64,000 nt of DNA, taken from contig LUCM01010080.1 in NCBI GenBank assembly GCA_008360955.1, positions 31,330 through 95,329 on the forward strand, in the 5' to 3' direction. Source of the DNA: Fasciolopsis buskii (lineage: Eukaryota; Platyhelminthes; Trematoda; Plagiorchiida; Fasciolidae). Shown here in pieces: positions 10,857 through 23,600 of this stretch. Positions within the stretch are counted from its first letter, which is position 1; each line of letters starts with the position of its first letter. A program made the position numbers and the translations under genes. Under the pieces are notes generated by a model, which searched no databases, had not been told where the DNA came from, and saw only the letters and a list, made by a program, of their open reading frames with translations.

Positions 10857-12933
10857 CTGATACAAAAAAGGCGGACAAAATTTGGTTCGTTTGCGATTTG
10901 GGGAGACCACTGACTGAGACCCAAAAACCGTAAGACAAGGCATGAATTATCAGGTATGGATCATTTTAGTCTGTGAAATGCATTTGCTTAGTCTGGAAGA
11001 GCGTGAAGGGCACACCTCTAAAACTACCTGGTGAGTTCCCACGTGGCAGTAACGATGTCACTGACCCGTCGATGTTTGTTACTCATTTTCATTAATGTAT
11101 GAAAACACTTAGGGCTCTCCCGACCCGTCCCACTTTTCGTCCCACTTACATTCCGATTATATGCACACATGATTTTGTTTGGTGCGATCCTGTGAAACCC
11201 TCGTTGCACCCCACATGCTCAGGCCCATTCCGCGTTATTTCTGACAGGGCAAATACCCTGCCATTGACGGAACTGATCACACATACATTGTAAGACGTGA
11301 ACGGTTGAAGGCAGCATTTCTTGATTGTGATTACAGGAATAGATATTCTTTCACAAAATCGTCCGTTTCTGTACCTAGTACTCCCAGGTCTCTTGAAAAC
11401 GGCGATCAGAACACCTCACAAACATTTGACCACTAATCCAGCATCACCACTCTTTTAGGTTGCAAGATTTTTAAACCAGTTCGTTACGCATTTAGTCAAA
11501 TTGATCCAAGAACCTACACGCACGCGGTAGATGCTCAGGGAGCATTGTAAGGCGCGCTGCAAGATCTACGGGTCATGGATAATTGAATTTCTAACCGAAG
11601 GCCGTCCTGGACACCCGAGCCCCGGAATTACGTGACCTGGTCAAAGCGCGTCGAGGCAACGTAGGCTGCACAGGTTTTCAGTTTTAACTTGTCGTCAGGT
11701 TGAAACGCACGGCCTATGCGAATACGTTGTGGTTCTTTTACCCACTACAATCGACCAATTATGTGAACTACCCCAAAACTTTTACTAATATTCCTGTAGC
11801 TCAGCTGCCAAGTCATGTACGCTACCAAGAGGTTAAAGTCGTTTATACCTAAACTCAAAATGCCCCGGAGTCGACGATTTTTTACTTCTGATTTCATTCA
11901 ACATAGTGTTTACGATCCTTTCTGATCTAATACGGTTTGTGTGCTGAGACGTATCAAATAATCATGTAAAATATGCATCCAGTGATTCAAGGAACAACCA
12001 TTGCTTTAAAGCGTGAGCTGACTCGAGGTACACGAAAGCATGCAAATGAAAAACACTTTTGATCGCAATGTCTTGCGAGGTTGGTTCCATCTCATTTCGG
12101 CCTGCTAAGGGGTGAATCGTTCGGAGCTGGATGATAGTAGATTTTGTTCAGCTGAAGTATTGGAAATAGAAGATCGGTTGCACGAACACATGTCCGTTGC
12201 AAGTCATACCCAGTATGTGATCATAACGGCCGACAAGCCTTTTAGCTTGTATGGATGCACTGCTTGAAATGAGAAAAATATTCGGCCATTTAGTTCTTCC
12301 TCACTCGCGATTTGTGATTGCAAATGTATCAAGCTCTCATCTTACTGGTCAAATTTGATAAAGAATAATACTATTTTCTTTTCAATCGATTGACTTAGTT
12401 GAAGATGTTTCAACCTGTCTACGGTCAGATTATTACTGCGAACGCCAAACCGTAGATCGGAGTTTCATAAAATTGAGTGGATTGTATTTGTTGCATACAT
12501 TTATTGATTTGGAATCAGATGTGTGTTGTCGATGTGTGCAGAACCGGTGTTGGGCGGGGTTCGAAGCTCCATAGCATATGCGTTCCGCAGCCACATAATG
12601 ATGGCAGAAAGAATTTGGATTATATTAATGATAATGCTGGAATAGCTAGACTGTTGCCGTTGTTTACTTTATTGCTTCTCACTACCTTGTTAACACATCC
12701 CAATCTAATGACAAATTAATGCAAATTAGTTCCCAACTAACGATAAAAACTAAACTTAAATCTCCAATTTACGCTAGTGATATTCCTGATACACTATGAT
12801 TCCTCAGACTATCTGCATTGCGTGCAGTATAAGCTGAGGGAGTTAACATTAAGGTCTTATTTCAATACATCCGTATTTCCACACCTCAGAGAAACAGGTA
12901 CGTCTTCTTCCACTCGCTTGAACGACAACTTAC
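10857..12933 (-). other. Neuroligin intron 1 (about 2.1 kb)
   Basis: Intron bounded by GTAAGT and TATCAG, phase 1. It carries an antisense fragment of a gypsy-type retrotransposon at about 11050-11440. Elsewhere only short frames without recognisable similarity are present. Confidence 0.7.
11050..11440 (+). mobile_element. Decayed Ty3/gypsy-type pol fragment (C-terminal tail after integrase)
   Basis: The plus-strand frame from about 11099 reads KTLRALPTRPTFRPTYIP, then THDFVWCDPVKPSL and GPFRVISDRAN. This has the layout of the C-terminal segment of flatworm gypsy polyproteins: a linker, then a 'HVFVRxDxVxxxLxPxYxGPFxV' module. After a stop, DVNG-stop-RQHFL recalls the terminal VSVDRLKPAFL motif. 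Stops interrupt it and no LTRs or other domains are adjacent. It lies antisense to the host gene inside intron 1. Confidence 0.6.
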
Positions 12934-13510
12934 CGATTTGTGGAACATAAATGTTTAGCGTCAGACAGTCTTCACTCTGATCGTACAGGAACGGTTTGAG
13001 TCGTAGTATACGATTGTAGACAGGCTTTGGAATTTCAGTTTTCAGCCGATTCAGTCGATCCCACTGTGGCTGTGGACACACGGGTGGGAGAACAGTTTTT
13101 GCCCGCACTCCCGATGGAGCCTCATAAAAGAACGAAGCCACCGAGTGACTGAATCGATGAGGGGATGCCGGAACCGGAGAAATCTGCGGTTTGGATTGAC
13201 TGCTCAAGTTAGGCGCGTTTCCCGGCTGAGTGCGGTTTTCCGATTTTCTCAATGTCACCGGTCTCTTTGGTGCTGGTGACAAATGCGCGATGCCAAGCGA
13301 GGCGTAACGAATTCCAAAATAGGCTTTTATCTGGCTCAAATCAGGCACAGATAAATGAATATTCAACCCGGTCAACTTTTGCCCATCAGCTAAGATAATA
13401 ATACCATTATCGCGTGGATAGCGCATTCGGGGAAGCACGGGAATGGAATAGATAACAACCTTATTATTTATCCAAAGCAAGAGAATCAACCAAATCAGTT
13501 TGGACACCAT
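12934..13510 (-). CDS. Neuroligin-like synaptic adhesion protein, exon 1 (start codon, signal peptide, N-terminal domain)
   Basis: The start ATG at 13510 opens a hydrophobic signal peptide (KLIWLILLLWI). It is followed by the N-terminal esterase-fold strands (DNGIIILADGQKL, AYFGIRYAS). An insertion of about 45 residues rich in Pro, Ser and Asn comes next, then TVLPPVCPQPQWDRL and SEDCLTLNIYVP. VCPQ and EDCL-LNIYVP are hallmark blocks of neuroligins and carry a conserved disulfide. The exon is 577 bases and ends at ATCG|GTAAGT, phase 1. With the other exons (8495-8680, 10701-10856, 3001-3761, 693-1057) it gives about 681 residues. Neuroligins are type I membrane proteins at postsynaptic sites that bind neurexins; that role is inferred from the family. 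No upstream non-coding or trans-spliced leader acceptor was defined. Confidence 0.9.
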
Positions 13511-16500
13511 GTTTGCTTTTCTGTGCTAGCGGAAGAGCAAGAGCTGATGTTTAATTGTTTACGAATTCCGTCGTGCATATCGTCCAGTAGTAGCTGAATG
13601 TGTAGCGCGCCAATCACTTTGTAATGGGCTGAGCAAACCTCGCGAATCTGAGCATGGACATTGTGATTGGCTGATCGAATCTAGAAATCAAAGACCGCAA
13701 AATGTAACCGAAGACCAATGGAATTTTGAAAGTTCACTTCTGGGTTGGTCGTACACGGTCGTTTAGTTGTCACTGTTTTGGAAAGCAAGACATAGGTCCA
13801 GATAAGCTATTCTGACTGAACGACAAGCACGTATTGTTTGTCCCGTCCTATAAAGATATCACAAAATGCGTTTGTTATTATCCAAAAGATTAAAATCTAT
13901 TCTAACGTTTAGGAATTAATAAACAACACATGGAAAAAACAAGCATGTCATCTGTACTTTTCGGATTTTTTCTATCACGTCTCTGTCCCAAGCCAGGATA
14001 TTTAAACTATATTATATTTACACTGAACTATCTATCGGTGTGCTTGGGTAAACGCCGAAGTTTCATTGATACCATGAATTAGCAATAGACAAATCGGGAA
14101 GGCCGTCTGTTTATTTCCTACCTAAACCTGAACCAGTAGACCGTGACACGGAAACGAGCAGCGATAGCAAACCTATAATTAATATGGAACGAGATATCAG
14201 TTTATGTTATACGCATTCGAAAATGGATTCCGCGAGGCGGAAATGAACCGGAAACATTCAACCTACCCTACAGATGCTCTGCCACTGAGGTATGTTGAGC
14301 GTGACTCCCGGACTAGGGCTACTTAAGTGCACACCTAGTTTTGTGAAAACCACCTCAGTAACAACAACCAATCAGGTAGTAGTCATTCTCTAGGCCTCGT
14401 CGATTGCATTCCACTGAATGAGGACAGGGCACCTGGAAAACATCCAAGCGGCGCTGAGAAAATTGAGATTTTGTTGTGTTTGGTGGGTACGAGAAGCTAC
14501 GTCATGTGAAACAGAAATTCCATATGTGTAAAACTTGCGTAGTATGCGTTCGAGAGTCGTTTCTGCGTTATCTCAATGGCACAACATCTGCCCAGTAAGC
14601 GGAAGGTCATTGGTCCGATTTCAGCTTCAACTTTTGAATTCGTGGCACAAAAACGTTTCCAAGTCTAGCATTTGCCTCATTAATGTCAATAGGTATTTGG
14701 TTGCGCTAGGTTAGGACTTGGTGAGCGCCTGTGATTAACCAACCGAGATTACTGATTTGGGACGTGAACAGGGCAGGCACGAATCTTCCGACAGAACGCC
14801 ACAAGAATGACCGTTCCGGAAAACTTTAACCTTAATTCTGCACATTCCCTGGCCGAGAGAAATAAGCGTGTGGCCTAGCGACCAGGCGAGTCGGCAAGTC
14901 TCAGTGGACAAGTGGACGGGCTTGTCGTGGCATGCGCATTTACGACGGGACCGTCTAGCAAGCAAACGGCTTGCACGCCATATTCCTCGGCCAACCGCAG
15001 AGGGGAATAAAAATCTGCCGTTTCGTCAGCACAACGAAAAGCATTGCGGCAACCAATGTGTCATTCTGACCTTAGTTATGGAAATAGAAAAATGCAACTG
15101 GTTGTTGTCAAGACTCAACAGAAATGGATGGAATTGGCGGTCAGTTGCCCACACCGAAAAAACGAATTGAGCTATGTGTACTTGGAATTTGGACACAATT
15201 TTGCAGACACTTGTAGGCTCTTTAGTGGCTAATACAACGGTGCCTGAAGGGGAACAAAGTCGACCCTCAGTAGTTTAATCAAGATCAATGGGACGTTTTG
15301 CGCACGATAGACACCACAATGATACAAAACGTGGCGTGAATCGTAGTTCAGTTGGCCGCATTCTTGACGAAGCGTAACAATGGACGATTTTCCGAGTCTC
15401 AGGTTTAGGAAAGGAAATGCCCTAATTTCAGTGAGACAGAATCTGAAAGAAACACACTTTTGACTCTATCCACTGATGATGCGATATTTTCAGCCATGAA
15501 TCCAAGTGATCGGGACGGTACTTGGGTCGTCGCCAATCACTGACGCCACTGGATCGAGGGTGCAGTCGGACCAACAGATTGTATCGGTAGGAATTATGGG
15601 CACACGAATTTTCGGTCCATTGTTCATTGCGATTCCTATCAGGTGTAATAAATATGTGCATTTTACCGTAAATTCCGAAAGGTCATCTTGCAAACACCTA
15701 TTGCAAATAATGGTTTGTGTTTTATTATTGGACTCATGGGGAGTAGCTGAGAGGATTCAGTCTCACCAGGTTAACGCACCGTCACAGTGAGGATACCTGA
15801 GTGAACAATTTCCCGAGAAGTCGATCGTCAGTGTGACGTCCACACAAATGACCACCACGCTCATCAGGTATCGTCACACTAGATTCTAATTTTAGGTCTC
15901 TTTGAATCCCGCGATATACTCTAAGCAGCCATGAACAATGGAATTGGAAGTGGCCATTGTGCAGGAATGTCGAAACATCCCGTGAGTTATTTTGATCCAA
16001 CTACTAGAGTCGTGTGTGAAGCGAATAGTCCTGTGTGAACAGAATTTAGGGCATTATTGTGAACACGTGTGGCATGAAGTGGAGACATCTATTTTGATAT
16101 CGTCTCGCAAGTTGTCATGTGATTCCAACTCTCGCCAAGAAAACGCATGATTTCGCCTTTTGGTTAAAGTATAAACGTTACCCCGCTGTTTCGAAATATC
16201 AGTATTTAAAGTAAGCAATAAATTACCCAATGAGATAATGTAATATGAAAGTGCTTTAATAAGGAATTTTCACTAAACTTTAGCTATTATTCGCTTGGAT
16301 GGGAGAAAACATTCTTACCTTTGACGAACGTAGGAAATTCATCTTAGGTTCATAATTTCTTCAAAATATCATAGTGTTGTAGTCTGTTGCGTAGAATTTT
16401 GCATACATAGGTGTCCGCGTTTCAGTCAAAAAGGATGTGTTTGCCACCTCATCAGAGTACAGAGTTAGAGAATAAGCGTAGCGAAGAATGTCACTTGAAA

Positions 16501-16749
16501 TTCACGACCGAATGTGTGGAATATCAATCATGATCTGCTCTCAGTTGATAAGAACTGAGGCTGAGTAGGGAACAGTTGAGTTCCTATAGGTATTTATATG
16601 GTTGTTTGGAGCAAAGGCAGAACGTGTCCTGGCATGAGAAAGGCAGTTAGAAAGGTCATAATGTAAGTGATGGGAAGGATCCGAAAGAATTTTGTGTGCA
16701 AATTATTACGCGCGGATAGATGCACGTGAAACATTTTGGTGCACAGTTC
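13511..16749. other. Region upstream of the neuroligin start, no further gene recognised
   Basis: This should hold the neuroligin 5' UTR and promoter on the minus strand. A minus-strand CCAAT box lies at 13666-13670, about 155 bases before the ATG, but no TATA element stands out. A tRNA-like SINE head lies at 14228-14300. A GC-richer patch at about 14740-15060 is open on both strands, but its products (for example plus 14868-15170) match nothing recognised. Confidence 0.4.
14228..14300 (-). repeat. tRNA-derived SINE-like head or tRNA pseudogene
   Basis: On the minus strand CCTCAGTGGCAGAGC (14276-14290) matches a tRNA D-arm / RNA polymerase III A box. CGGTTCATTTCCG (14237-14249) resembles a B box (GGTTCRANTCC) with substitutions, about 27 bases further on. 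The sequence between and after them does not fold into a complete tRNA cloverleaf, so it is better read as a SINE-type remnant than as a working tRNA gene. Confidence 0.5.
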
Positions 16750-17660
16750 TTTCAGTGGTATCTAAGATACACCGCTAATAATTTACAAACCACGACAAAG
16801 AGTTCCGAAGTCTTTCTTTAGTAAACCAACAAAAGTGACAGGGGAACAATATAGGAGAGTAGGAAAAACATACTGGTAAACAAATAGCGAGATGGTGTCG
16901 TGCTCAAACCGGAAATTCCGGAGCCTTTTGATGTAAATTGGTAGTCTCCTAAGAAATCTTACACGATTCGAAGTGTGGGAGAACCATTTTAAGTTTTATC
17001 AATAGTAATTCCTAAGTAATTGACGGGACCCTTCCCATTGCAGGAAGGGTCATTCGGGTAAGCAGACCGAGAAAAAGTAAACAAACATTCGGCGCATTTT
17101 GGTAAATTAAGATTTGAGCTAGAAAGAAGAGAAAAATCATGAATGAGAGGCAAGTTGTGGGAAAATTTCATGAAATCTTCAGTTCCAGACAAAGACTGAC
17201 AGCGAGAAACGTCATCCGCATATTTGATCAAGGGAAGTGGTATGTAAATCGCCAATGTATATTGAAAACAAATAAGTAGAAAGGACACCTCTTTAACGGA
17301 TTCCAGAATTATTTACCAACGAGGTAGATTTGTTTCTTCCCAGTCTTGTGCACAGAATTCCACTGGTAAATTAGTCTGATAGCCTTATCAAGAGACGATT
17401 CGGACAACCGAACTGTTCAAGTTTTCGAGGAATTAAAGACCGTGGAACAGAGTCAAATGCAGAGGAAAAATCTAAGACAGTACAGCAAACAGATTTGGCC
17501 GATGCATCCAAGAATTTGTCGATATTATGGATCAGGGAAGCCATTGGATCCAGAGTGGATCTGTTTGTTTCGCACGCAAACTAAAGAGGGTCATTGCGCA
17601 CACTAACAAAAGAAATCGGACGACTTAGGACGGCGCATTCTGCAGTTTAAGACCAAATCA
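16750..17660 (-). mobile_element. Degenerate non-LTR retrotransposon (LINE) reverse transcriptase
   Basis: Reading the minus strand from about 17650 down, CCTVLDFSSAFDSVPRSLI matches reverse-transcriptase block 3 (VxLDFSKAFDSVPH). After stops, IKYADDVSRC gives the catalytic YADD box, followed by LNLPKCAECLFTFSR and NYLGITID (thumb-side 'LN..KC..L.FS' and 'YLGI' motifs). Beyond that, FLRRLPIYIKRLR and YQYVFPTLLYCSPV match the region after the thumb in CR1/jockey-like LINEs. At least two frame changes and internal stops show that the copy is dead. The endonuclease part and the 3' tail were not found. Clade assignment is by eye only. Confidence 0.8.
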
Positions 17661-20600
17661 TGTAAGTTTGATGGGATGAAAATGTGTGGCTGGAATACTT
17701 GAATTACTAGATTTGGAGATGGGCACAATGGTGACTGGTCTCCGACAATCGGGAAAGGAATGTTTGCATAAGGAGGAATTAATAAGGGAAGTAAATGCAT
17801 CGGTGACTAAAGCTGCACCGTGCCTTAGGGGCAGTAAAGAAATAGCAACAGGACCTACACCTGTAGTTATTTTGGTCGAGCGAGGAGTTGGAAAATGGTG
17901 TTACATGAGCGCATTCATCCGGAAACCACGAAACTGCGGAGTCATCACGTGGGTAAACAAACAATCGGTTGATACTTTCTACGTCTGTAGTACGGCTTAT
18001 TGGTTTCATTTTCTTTTCACACAAAAGCAGAATTCCTTGCCAGAGATGTCTGCTGTTGCAGCTAGTCAGGAGTTGGCTTGCATATGACAAATCAATTTTG
18101 TTTTGCTTCCTTTGGTAAGATGAAAGGAAGCTGACATTCTGGGAATCCCATAATTTATAGAAATGTCCCTTCCCTCTCCTTAAGGTCTTCACTACAGGTG
18201 GAACAATACGGCCGTGACACAGAAACTGTTTCTGGGGGACAACAAATATTAAAAATTAAATTGAGTGTATCTACAAAGACGTTGATGTTGTTATTTAGAG
18301 ATTCAAAAGAGAACTGCGAAGTTTCATTAACAAGAGGTCTTTTGAAAAAGAAGAATGTTTTCTTCAAAGAAATTGCGTGATCCTATTTTGATTTGGCTCC
18401 TTGAAAGACTGGAAAGCTGTCTGGGAATAAACGCTGGGTTCCAGGATAACAGACTGTGATCACTGGTTGAAACTGGAGCACGTAATTTAAGACGGAATAA
18501 CTCGGGATTGTTGGTAATAATACTTCCTATGATGAAGTTACATCCAGTTGGGGAAATTGTTAAATCAGTTAAATCATACACAGCAAGGGGAAGTCAGTGC
18601 ATGATTAAAATGACCTACTATGATATGTAGGTTATCATCCAGCAACGGAGCCATGATAAAATATCAGTTTGTGTGCAAATAGGGTTACGTATTCGTTCGC
18701 TATAAGTGTACTCCTATGCCAAGAAAACTTAAGATGACACTGAATAGCCAGGCAGTCAGTAACAAAAAATGACTATGAATAAAGTGATTAATAACTGCTT
18801 GACCAGGAGGAGTTCGTGTGTGCTACCACATCACCGGATTTTCAGCGCTTTATTGCCTGTCCAATCGGGGTGCATCAAAGCCTTGGATGGATATTAGGGC
18901 ATCCGCAATATGTGAGTTCATTCATGAATCCTGAATGTCAGTCACACAAGAAGACCAAGATAGCTGCTGAACATGTTTAGCATACATGCAACATTGGATT
19001 ATATTTCTGTCTGCTAATTTGCTTTTGTATATTAACCGTAATTCGGTCGTGTGAATAACACCGCGTAGGCTATCAATACAGGATTACTCACACAATTCCC
19101 CAAAATCAAGTAGCATTCTCTGTTTATCACTATTTTATAAATTTGTTTTACAGTTAGTGCGATTCGCGATTAGTTTACCTGTTCCAGTTTGAAGAGAAAG
19201 CTTGCGCAAGCTTCGCATTGAAATAAAGTATGCCGATTTGGTGTGAGCCGATTTGTTCCGTCTCCGATACGCGATCTGATGGAGCCTCGTGGCTAATCTC
19301 CGTTGTCCGACCGACATTGTTTGGCTTCAGCGGTGTTGATTTCCTCTCTGAATAAGTAATTTTCGCTGAATGGGACAGTTATCTAGCCTGTGCAGACAGG
19401 GCCCAGACTGCTGGCGTGTCGGGTTGACGTCTGAGCTAACCATTTGGGTTCGGCCTCCCCCACATGTTTACCCCACAGCCTCACATACGGCGACATGCCC
19501 GTCCACCCTGGTCCTTTCGGGGTTGCCTACACCCTACCTTTTTATAATGTGCAGGTTCGACTTGAGAATCTTCCTGTCCAAACGACTACTGTCAAACCCA
19601 AACATTTGCTCAAACCCAGTTAACCTTATTCATGTCATGTGATTTGGGCAAGCTACTCTCAGGGTCACATGCAAATGAGTCACATGGCCTGGTTGAATCG
19701 ATTTTTTCCTACGGTTGAATGTTCGGCCCCCGCTTTTGCGCACTGGTCGTGGAACCGTTGACACTGGATTTGCGGCACATTGGCCTGGGAACATTTAGCT
19801 GAAGGCTGATTAAAACCGGTAACTAGGATAACATGGTTGCCGTTTCGGCAAGATCGGCTTAGAAGAATGGAACATATGGTGAGTTGGCGATAATTAAGAG
19901 GTGAGACTAATCCCGCTCTCCGTTACCGTGATACCAAAGGCTGACGGAATGGGTTTCCGGGAGAAGGATTGAACAGCACCAGAACGACAGAGATCTCGTA
20001 CTGTATCCAGGGTGAGCTTAAAGATGGGAAACTTCAAGGAGAGAAGACAGGTTATTTGTCGGAAAAGCCAAATATTAGCGTACAAGGCGACAATGCATGT
20101 CCAATGGAGCAAGAATTGTCACAGAAATGGTAGCGAGATAAAATCTCTTCTGCAGCCACCCAGGTGATTAGTTGAATCCACTTCAAAACAGCTAGACCTG
20201 TCAAGAAAGAATGGGAAAATGTTCATATTTCTAGTTGTAAACGATTTCGGTGAAAGCTCAGGTATCATTCGTCGCTCGACTGATAAGCACCATATGATGA
20301 CAACTTCGGTGGAAATAGAACGTACCGCTTATGTAATGTGACATCCCTGTTCCGTTTCCGCGAAGTTTTTCATAGTCGTCATACGAATAAAAGTAATGCA
20401 CAGAAATCAGGTAGGTAATGAGCGGAATGGGGTATTTATTTTGGAGCAACTTGAGCAGTAAACATATACACCTTGAATATAAGTATGAAGTAGAAAGTTT
20501 TCGCACTTCTCCAAAATCATGAGCGCTACAAAACAGACTTAAAGGACACAGAATTGCTGGTCTTTTGAATCGTACAACGAATGCATGTTTATTTAACCAA

Positions 20601-23600
20601 TGTACTTAAAACCAACATGGAGCAGTAATGAATAAATAAATTTTCAACATCGGGATTGGTTCATAAGAGTAATTAGGCTTTAAATGGTAAATACGCAAAA
20701 AAGAATCCAATCAATCAATAAACAATTTTCTAAAAGTTAACATCTCGAGATAATCAATCGAGAATTTATGCAAAAGTGAGCAACTGACTCTGAAATGAAT
20801 CCAACTGTCCAATAGGCGTGTTTGAATGATTGTGAGATATAGTTCGATTGGGGAAAATTGGAAATAAAATGAAACTAATATGAAAAACCTGTGCGATCCT
20901 ACTGTACAATACTCCCGGCTCGCGACGCCTTCGATCAGGTTGTCCGATACAAGGGTTTACAAGTTTTCCCCGAAAATGGCTGCATTTTGTGCTAAAGATT
21001 AACCCAATGATCCAGGTTGTTTGTCCTACATATTTTCTCGTACATTAACTTATTTCACGCATTGCGTTTACCCGTTATTTGGTTTATTCATTCAGATGCA
21101 TCCATCACCATTGTGTTGATCTGTCCGTGTGCTCCATAAATTTTATACGAATTCCCGATTCATTACTCTATCAATGGGCTGCATTAGTATGAAACAAAAT
21201 ACGGTTGGCGGGTTTCATACAACCACTTCGGTTGATGAATCGTAGCTTATCGTCTTGGAGTTAGCGATCTAAGACTTTTCTATGCATACTTTGTCTGGAT
21301 CCCTTCGTGTAGAGTGCCGAAAACGGAATGTATCTTGTGAACTTACCGTCCTTCAGTCTGGATCCCTGTATGACTCATTAGTCAACGACATCGTCTCTCA
21401 TGTTCATCATTTCGGATATCGTCATACTAACACCACTGGTTGGTAAATCGCTATGGTGGAATCACTGTCAGTGAAATGCATCGATATCTTCGAGCTTTGT
21501 GTTACTTCTCAAAAGACCAGATTTATGTTGCATGGAACTAGGAGATTCAGGTTTACCATGAGTCTGCAATCTGCCACACCGCAAATCATGACCCTCATGC
21601 GCATGTTTCCAGTTATGAGAAGAAAAAATGTGCATAGAGCTTCTTATAGTTGTAGATTCTCCACAGTCAACTTGTACAATTAAATTGTGACTAACACTGG
21701 CATCGAGTAGGAGAGAGGATTGTTGACTCAGAGCCTATTACTGCATGTATTTAACTAGTCTACTGGTACAAAACTCTAACTTTTCGACTTACAGTACTTG
21801 GACGCTCAACCATAGGTTATTACAAACAATCACGCTCTTCTGGCCAAAACTAACTCTCTTTGAGTCATAAGTAAACCGCGATAATCCACAATGGACCAAC
21901 ATAGATTGATCGTTAAAGTTGCATTTTCAACCGCTCGCCATGGCAATCGAGGAACATTCCTAACCGCTTCCCCTAAATGTGTAGCCCGACAACAACAGTC
22001 TTCAAACCGGTCATTGGACAACACAGAAGAACAAATGCGCACTAGCACTGACCATGTCAGCGTGACAAGCGTTTGTGCTCTAAGCTCCTAGCTTAGAGAT
22101 TCGAGCCTCACGAAGGCCAACAAACTTAGCTGCGACTAGCACAAAATTTTAAAACCATTAAGAAAATCGTTCTTTGTCTTGTCTGTCGTTTTCCTTCTGA
22201 CGTTAACCTACTGCTTTGTATGATTATGATTGAACACTATAGGACGTGAACCTCCGGTGAACGCATTAAGTGTTACCTATTTTAACATGACGGGACTGAT
22301 TTGAATGTTCGGTTAATAAACAAATTAGTGTGACCGTTCCCATTTCGAAAAGGGATGTATAATTAACAGTTGACCTCATCATTCGTGTTCAGTCATTGAA
22401 TGCGAATGAATTGGTGCTGATGACCTTGTTGCTTTTATAAAAATGGCAAGATAAGATTGTTTTGTGCCTGTAGTGTGATTTGGAAGAGACAGCCTTAATG
22501 AGGTGAAGCTATTATTCGGTCGATTCTTAACCAAGCAACGATCGTCGAATGGATTCCAATATCTCAAGTCCCCATGTGCTATACCGAATTGTTTGAAATA
22601 CTGTGAAAGAAAAAACACTTGACAAAATTTAGACTTTTTGTTTATGCATGATTTTTATCAAGAGCACACTTGCAATCATAGTTTGAAGCATGCTGTCCTT
22701 AGCTGTTGACGACAAATATTTAATAACCGATGTGAAAATTAGTTTTATGAAATTGTCTAAAACCGAACATCCGCTTGGATATTTTACAACCAGAAACCGT
22801 GAAATGGCGACCCCAAATTTCAGTCGTAACAGCATCAGTCCCATCCCTAGTTTGGTTCCTTTTCAGGGCTTCAACTTTTGGGTACGGAAAACATGAATGG
22901 TTGTTCCATTCTCCGGAACATTCGATCTCTTATGCCATCTTAAAACAGTGGAAAGTATACTTGGCAGTCCAGAGTATAAACCATTTGTACAGGGTCGATA
23001 GAAAAGTGGTCTGCCTTATCTCCTCGCCATCAGCTAATACAACAAACGATTCCAAATGATAATAGCCAAAAAGAGTAACGCATTGATTATTCATCGCAAA
23101 CTTTTTAAACGTTTCCCGAATAAATAGAAATGGACTAGGTTATTTGCAGTTGATTATTTCTGCAAGAAAACTAAACAACAAGGGAGATTACTTTGATTTA
23201 AGCTGTTCTATGTCTTTCAGAAGCAATGTCGAAAAACGCACGAAGTAAAATCTAGGTCAGATGAACCACTTTTAGAGAAATTGTGATCAAGTCAGTACAA
23301 GTGCTAAGGTGTTACCCGAAAAAGTGGAAAAATTGCCCATAAGTGGACGAGATACAGCGACTCTGAAGTTCTGATTAAAAACACATGAAGTGATCATGGT
23401 TCAGGAGTCGAATGGTTCATAGTGCGATGCGTAAATAGTATCTGCATGTGCTTCGGAGTGATCTGTTAATGTCTGAACCTGTCTGTTTCGCCCAGTTGTC
23501 TTCACAAAGTCTTTAAACGGCCAACCTAAAAAGAACAAAAAGAAACATGACGTCTTTTATCACAAACTTTTAACTTATTCTCTACTACGGTCTACAGGTT

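Noticed and set aside
17686..18192. Overlapping open frames of 133 and 137 codons on opposite strands
   Set aside because: No motif, signal peptide or splice context on either strand; mutual shadows in non-coding DNA.
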